DNA of 64,000 nt from NCBI GenBank assembly GCA_020002185.1, contig CM034538.1:66533297-66597296 (forward strand), given 5' to 3'. Origin of the DNA: Paraescarpia echinospica. Its lineage: Eukaryota > Annelida > Polychaeta > Sabellida > Siboglinidae. Positions within the stretch are counted from its first letter, which is position 1, and every line of letters starts with the position of its first letter. Both the position numbers and the translations under genes were made by a program. The notes beneath the pieces were generated by a model, which did no database searches, had not been told where the DNA came from, and saw only the letters and a program-made list of their open reading frames with translations. This document shows positions 59,425-64,000 of this stretch, in pieces.

Positions 59425-61722
59425 TGTATTGTTTAAAAGACGCCGTCGTTACCGTGAACGTGTTTGTCGTAAATCTCGTTCCCGTTGGATAGGTCACGTC
59501 ATTCGAAACAATGTCACTATTGTAATAGACAAATGGCAAAAGCAAAATCAAATTATTTTACAAATATGGTGTCCAATAATTCGGAAAATTCTCGTCAGTT
59601 ATGGAGTTGTATAAATAAATTTCTTCACAGACAGCTTGCTCCGTAACTACCGAAACATGACTTACTAATGTGTGATATGTTTTCTAATTATTATAAGGAT
59701 AAAATTAGCCTTATTCGTTCTTCGTTTCCGAACCAATCTTTGACTCATGTTAACGTTGAAATTCCACAAAATATATTATCTGCTTTCTTCGTTTACACCT
59801 GCAACAGTTGATGAAGTGAAACAAATAATTATGGCATCTCCAAATAAGTCCTGTGAGCTTGATCCGCTACCAACTATTCTATTAAAAGCATGTCTTAACT
59901 CTCTATTTGATACCATTTTTTAAAACAAATATTATCAATCTGTCACTAAGTTCTGGAATGTTTCCACACGATTTTAAACATACATATGTAAACCCCCTCC
60001 TCATATAACTTCAAGAATTATATACCAGTTTCTAATCACAGTTTCATTTCCAAGATATTTGAAAACAGTTGTAGGAAACCGCCTTGGATCTCACATTAAA
60101 TCAAATGGTTTGTGTAATGAATTACAATCTGCATACAAACAGCTTCACTCGACGGAAACTGCCCTATTAAAAGTGCGTAATGATGGTACTTTAAATGTGG
60201 ATAAAAGTAAAGTAAACGCGTTTTTTTGTCATATCTAACACATAGGCATCAGACAGTGAAGATTGGGGATTGTCTTTCTTCAGCACTCCCTATTTCGTGT
60301 GGTGTTTCTCAGGGTTCTGTCCTCGGACCATTGGTTTTCACTATCTGCACAACACCACTGAACTCAGTTATTAACACTCATAATCTAACCCAGATTTACA
60401 TTTCTTTTTCTACGCCTGATACTATTTGCTTAGATCCCCTCAGTAATTGCTTTAATAACATTTTCGTTTGGATGACTGAGAGTAGATTAAAGTTAAATAC
60501 TGATAAAACAGAATTTCTTATCATTGGTATACGAGGCAGGGTGACAAAATTGAAAGCTTTTCTTCCACACCTGCGTTTAGCCAGTGTGCTACGCCTGCAC
60601 GGAATATCGGAGTAATCTTTGATAATAATTTAAATGTTAGACGGCATATTTATCAAACGTGTCGCTGCTGTTATTATCATATTCGTGATTTACGCATTTA
60701 CGGGATTTACGGATTTACGGGAGCGCGGCTAGTGTAATGGTTAGCACATCCACCTGGCATGCCAGCGCTCTGAGTTCGAAACCCGGACCAGGCAGGACAT
60801 ATATTTGGTATAAAAACTTGGCTCTCAACATTAGGGACTGTGTATCCCTCGTGACTCGGAGATCACGGTAATGTCGGCCCCGTCTCATTTTTGGACATAA
60901 AAGAACCACTGAGGACGACAAGCACCCTGGCAGTGTCTACACTCAGTGCCAACATATGACGGTCGGTTTGGGGATATTGTTCTGAAAAAGGCTGACTAGT
61001 TGAACGAGACCTCATAAGATCATTACATTGTAACCACAAAAATACAGACACGTTAGTTAATAGAACGTTGCCGAGCGCTGGAAACAACTACAATTAGAAC
61101 TATAACTTTACGCCGTTATTTTCCTCTTTCTGTTGCAAAAGCTGTCGCAACTGCACTTGTTACTAGTTGGCTTGACTATTGTAATTCCCTTTTTCACAAT
61201 ATTGCCGTTAAGGATAGCACTAGGTTACAACGCGTACGGAATTGCATAGATAGGGTTGTAACTCGGTCTCCGCGGTTTTCTCACTCAGTGGCTCTTTTGA
61301 AGTATTTGCACTGGCTTCCTGTCCAATATCGTATTATTTTAAAGATCTGTACCATTACCTACCAGACACTTTCATGTGAGCAACCAGTATATTTATATTC
61401 ATTACTTACTCCTGTAAAAAGCCTATCCAGCTTCGATCATCTAGTTCTGATTTTTTTTTGGAGTCAATACTAATATTGGAACTAGGGCATTTTCTGTTGC
61501 TGCGCCATCTCTTTGGAATATGCTTCTTCTTAGTGTATACAATTTCATGGCATTTAAAACTTACCTTCTAACCTTGCGTATCCACCTTAGCTCCCTGGCG
61601 TATCGATCCATCTGTTGACGACTTTAATATGGCTTATCGCTTCTGATATTGACTAACCCGCCTCTGAGCTTGGTTTCCGAGGATTACGGCGCAACAAAAG
61701 TTAACTTATCATTATTATTATT
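59425..61722 (+). pseudogene. Degenerate L2/CR1-like LINE reverse transcriptase
   Basis: Recognisable RT blocks in order: [20 protein letters not shown] and DPLP (59790s), QSAYKQLHSTETALLKV (60130s), ISCGVSQGSVLGPLVF (60280s), FVWMTESRLKLNTDKTEFLI (60460s), and after an insertion LDYCNSLFHNIAV and LHWLPVQYRI (61170-61330). The 3' end has CCTCTGAGCTTGG and an ATTATTATT tail. Many stops and shifts; the YADD region is damaged. Interrupted at 60696-61106. Confidence 0.85.
60696..61106 (+). mobile_element. tRNA-derived SINE-like insertion in the LINE
   Basis: GGCTAGTGTAATGGTTAGCA (A-box-like) and GAGTTCGAAACCC (B-box-like) lie at tRNA spacing from about 60720. The LINE frame stops at 60689-60695 and resumes at 61107-61113, and both sites carry TTTACGC, a likely target duplication. 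The first ~25 bp repeat TTTACGG. Confidence 0.75.
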
Positions 61723-61723
61723 C

Positions 61724-61925
61724 CCGTGATGCACTGCTTCCATTCAGCCATGACACCCGCTACTCCCATGGTGTACAGCTTCCATTCAGTCATGACACCC
61801 GCTACTCCCGTGGTGCACTGCTTCCATTCCGCCATGCCACCCGCTACTCCCGTGATGCACAGCTTCCATTCAGTCATGACACCCGCTACTCCCATGCGGC
61901 ACTGCGTCCAACCAGCCATGTTTGT
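61724..61925. repeat. 42-bp minisatellite, right block
   Basis: About five copies of the same unit as 58920-59135 (TCATGACACCCGCTACTCCC, GTGATGCACTGCTTCC), beginning exactly at the LINE tail. Confidence 0.92.
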
Positions 61926-62140
61926 TGGACAGTCCTCGTTAACCAACGGTCATATTAATTTAGTGTTATTTTAGAATGTTGTAGTATTCCTGTGCTATAC
62001 AATCCGCTATGCCCGCTACTCCCAAGGTGCACTGCGTCCAACCAGCCATGTTTGTTGGACTGCCCTCTTTAACCAACGGTCATATTAATTAAATTGTTGT
62101 GTTATTTTAAAATGTGGTAGTAATCCTGTGCTATACAATA
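61886..62140. repeat. Two-copy tandem duplication, ~126 bp
   Basis: Both copies contain GCACTGCGTCCAACCAGCCA, AACCAACGGTCATATTAATT and ATCCTGTGCTATACAAT (or TTCCTGTGCTATACAAT). Confidence 0.9.
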
Positions 62141-62213
62141 AGTCTTGCTAGTTTAAAACTATTTCTAACATGTAACTGGTTTCGTTTCAATAATATGAAC
62201 TTTCACTATTGTC

Positions 62214-62717
62214 CGCAAGAAGGACATAGATATGCTAGAAAGAGTACAGAGGAGAGCGACTAAAATGATACCAAAACTGAGGGATCTTAGTTATGAAAAA
62301 CGCCTAAAAGAATGTGGTTTAACAACACTAGAGACCAGGAGATTGAGAGGAGATCAGATAGAAGTGTTTAAAATATTGAATGGTTATGAAAATATTGATA
62401 GAAATATGTTTTTTTCAGTTAAGAAAGATAGAAAGACTAGAGGACATGAAGTTACATTAGTAAAGGAGCAGTGTAGATTAGACGTGAGAAAGTTCTCATT
62501 TTCATAAAGGACTGTGAATGAATGGAACAGATTATCTGATGATTGTGTGGGTGCTAGTAGTGTGAATATGTTTAAAAATAAAATCGACACATACCTCAGA
62601 AGGGCTGGATATATGTAGATAAAAGGGTTGGACTCTCGATAAGCCAAAGGGCTTCCTTGTCCACCTGCCATCTAGAGTTAATTCTCTGGATGGCAATCTT
62701 GTTAAATCTTGTTAAAT
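62214..62717 (+). pseudogene. 5'-truncated CR1-like LINE, copy C
   Basis: Same C-terminal RT segment as copies A and [21 protein letters not shown], then [23 protein letters not shown] replaces the CAA codon after FSFS at 62505, so the frame is broken once. The tail repeats CTTGTTAAAT, typical of CR1-like 3' ends. Confidence 0.87.
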
Positions 62718-64000
62718 CTATTGTTGCTTGAACTGTGCAGTCATCCCAGTCATCATAAACTCTAATATACTAGGTCCATGCGAGCAATATAACTACGCAC
62801 ACCATGCCACTGTGATTATTTATGTTTAATGTGTACATACCACGTGATATCATATCTAATGATGACATGTATTGCGATTTTTAGTGAAATTATGAGTGTT
62901 CCAACTTCATTGTTGGAGATGAACTAAGCACTTCTATTCATGGTGTCTTCTAATTTTACGAAACATTAAAATTACACACACATAAATGAATGTACTGATT
63001 TTGAAGGGGATAATGTGTCATCAATTTACTAGTCCTGTGGACATTGGTAGTATACACATGCCATTGAAGATTTCTTGTTAAATAATGGACCATTTGACAA
63101 TATGTTGGTCTTTGAAATATTATAGTATGCACAAGTCGATGGTTTATATTTGTCATATCATTCACCACTGTATTTTGCATGCGGAAAGAGGACATCGTCA
63201 AGTTGTAACTAGACAGCGATAAGACAATCGCCTGACTCTGCGACATTCACGCATGATCGCAGTCTCTGACGCCTTATACAGGCCCACTACCATCTGGTGG
63301 GGCAACTGTCATTGGGTAACACCCATCCACACAGCGGAATGTCTATTTAAGAACTGACGCGTGAAACTTAATTAAAGTGTACGACTTTAATACGAATCCC
63401 ATGATAAAACTGTAGGAACCGTATGTCGCTAAATCGACGGAAAGATTGTCATGACAGTGTGAACTTAACATTTTGGTGACACGGTTACCGTCTAAATGGT
63501 ACTCGACCGTGCTCACTACAGATATTTGGAAGATCACAAGGTAAGTGGCAAAATCCAGAAACATGTCAAACTGGGTTATATTGCACATGTATGCAGTGTC
63601 CATATATGTATGGAACATTCCAGACCGCCCATTTCAAAGGAAATAAACCGATCTATGCAGTTCACACGACGCATCTCAGTAATTGAGTGGGACCGAAGTT
63701 GTGAACTCAGTCACTCTGTAGTTCAGTAACTCATTCATTCACCAGTCCACTTTACTTAGTCAATCACTCGCAGGCACGCTTTCATGCACGCTCGCACTCA
63801 TACACACATGTACACACACACACATGTACACACACGGGCGCACTAACGCAGACACTCGCTCATACACCGTTTAGTTTAATTGGCAGTGGTAGCATTCCTA
63901 AACATAATTCTAGAACAAGTTTTTGTAAATTACCTATGTTACATCACATAAACCTGACATAGCACCCTACAGAAAGCATAGACGTAGACTATCTACCTAA
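62718..64000. other. Intergenic, no gene recognised
   Basis: AT-rich, with CA-rich low-complexity sequence at 63790-63840. Short frames (62956-63246, 63343-63618, 63496-63729) lack any recognisable family. Confidence 0.5.

Noticed and set aside
58920..61925. Relation between the GATGCACTGCTTCC array and the 41-bp TXNDC16 array
   Set aside because: They share only a short GCACTGC(A/T)TCC string; periods and other sequence differ, so the likeness is probably chance.

Overview
This is a eukaryotic (metazoan) genomic window, most likely from a marine invertebrate. A lancelet (Branchiostoma-like) is my best guess, held tentatively. The reasons are long AT-rich introns with GT-AG boundaries, dense CA/TG microsatellites, many minisatellites, CR1/L2-like LINE fragments, TIR transposons and tRNA-derived SINE-like sequence. 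There are no operons and no prokaryotic genes. Most long open frames are translations of tandem repeats and are not genes.

The one gene I can support is a plus-strand orthologue of TXNDC16 (ERp90), an ER-luminal protein built of thioredoxin-like domains. Nineteen coding exons lie between 1096 and 43010. All 18 junctions are in phase and together give 808 codons plus a stop. The N-terminus lies upstream of the window. About 20 residues expected between the exons at 12155-12308 and 14580-14737 were not found. The protein ends in EHTEL, an ER-retrieval-like tail. Its introns hold a TIR element (160-989), a 4.8-kb TIR transposon with a 104-bp array inside it (5441-10215), a pogo-like remnant (12352-12960), a second TIR element (23253-24205), a foldback element with two tRNA-like sequences (37797-39330), LINE fragments and about a dozen minisatellites.

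The most striking signal is that three TXNDC16 3' splice sites have been tandemly copied together with the start of their exon. Upstream of the exon at 22771 there are 48 copies of a 41-bp unit. Upstream of the exon at 36911 there are about 15 copies of a 32-bp unit. Upstream of the exon at 34891 there is one extra copy of an 89-bp unit. Every upstream copy examined presents an AG acceptor followed by exon-like sequence that runs into an in-frame stop; only the last copy is open.

From 43011 to the end I recognise no host gene. The region holds a hAT-like MITE (45724-46062), a CA tract, a LINE fragment running into a 4.5-kb array of a ~32-bp repeat (49300-53830), further LINE debris, 71-bp and 42-bp minisatellites, an L2/CR1-like LINE (about 59430-61722) broken by a SINE-like insertion, and another LINE tail (62214-62717). 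Tandem arrays make up roughly a quarter to 30% of the window.
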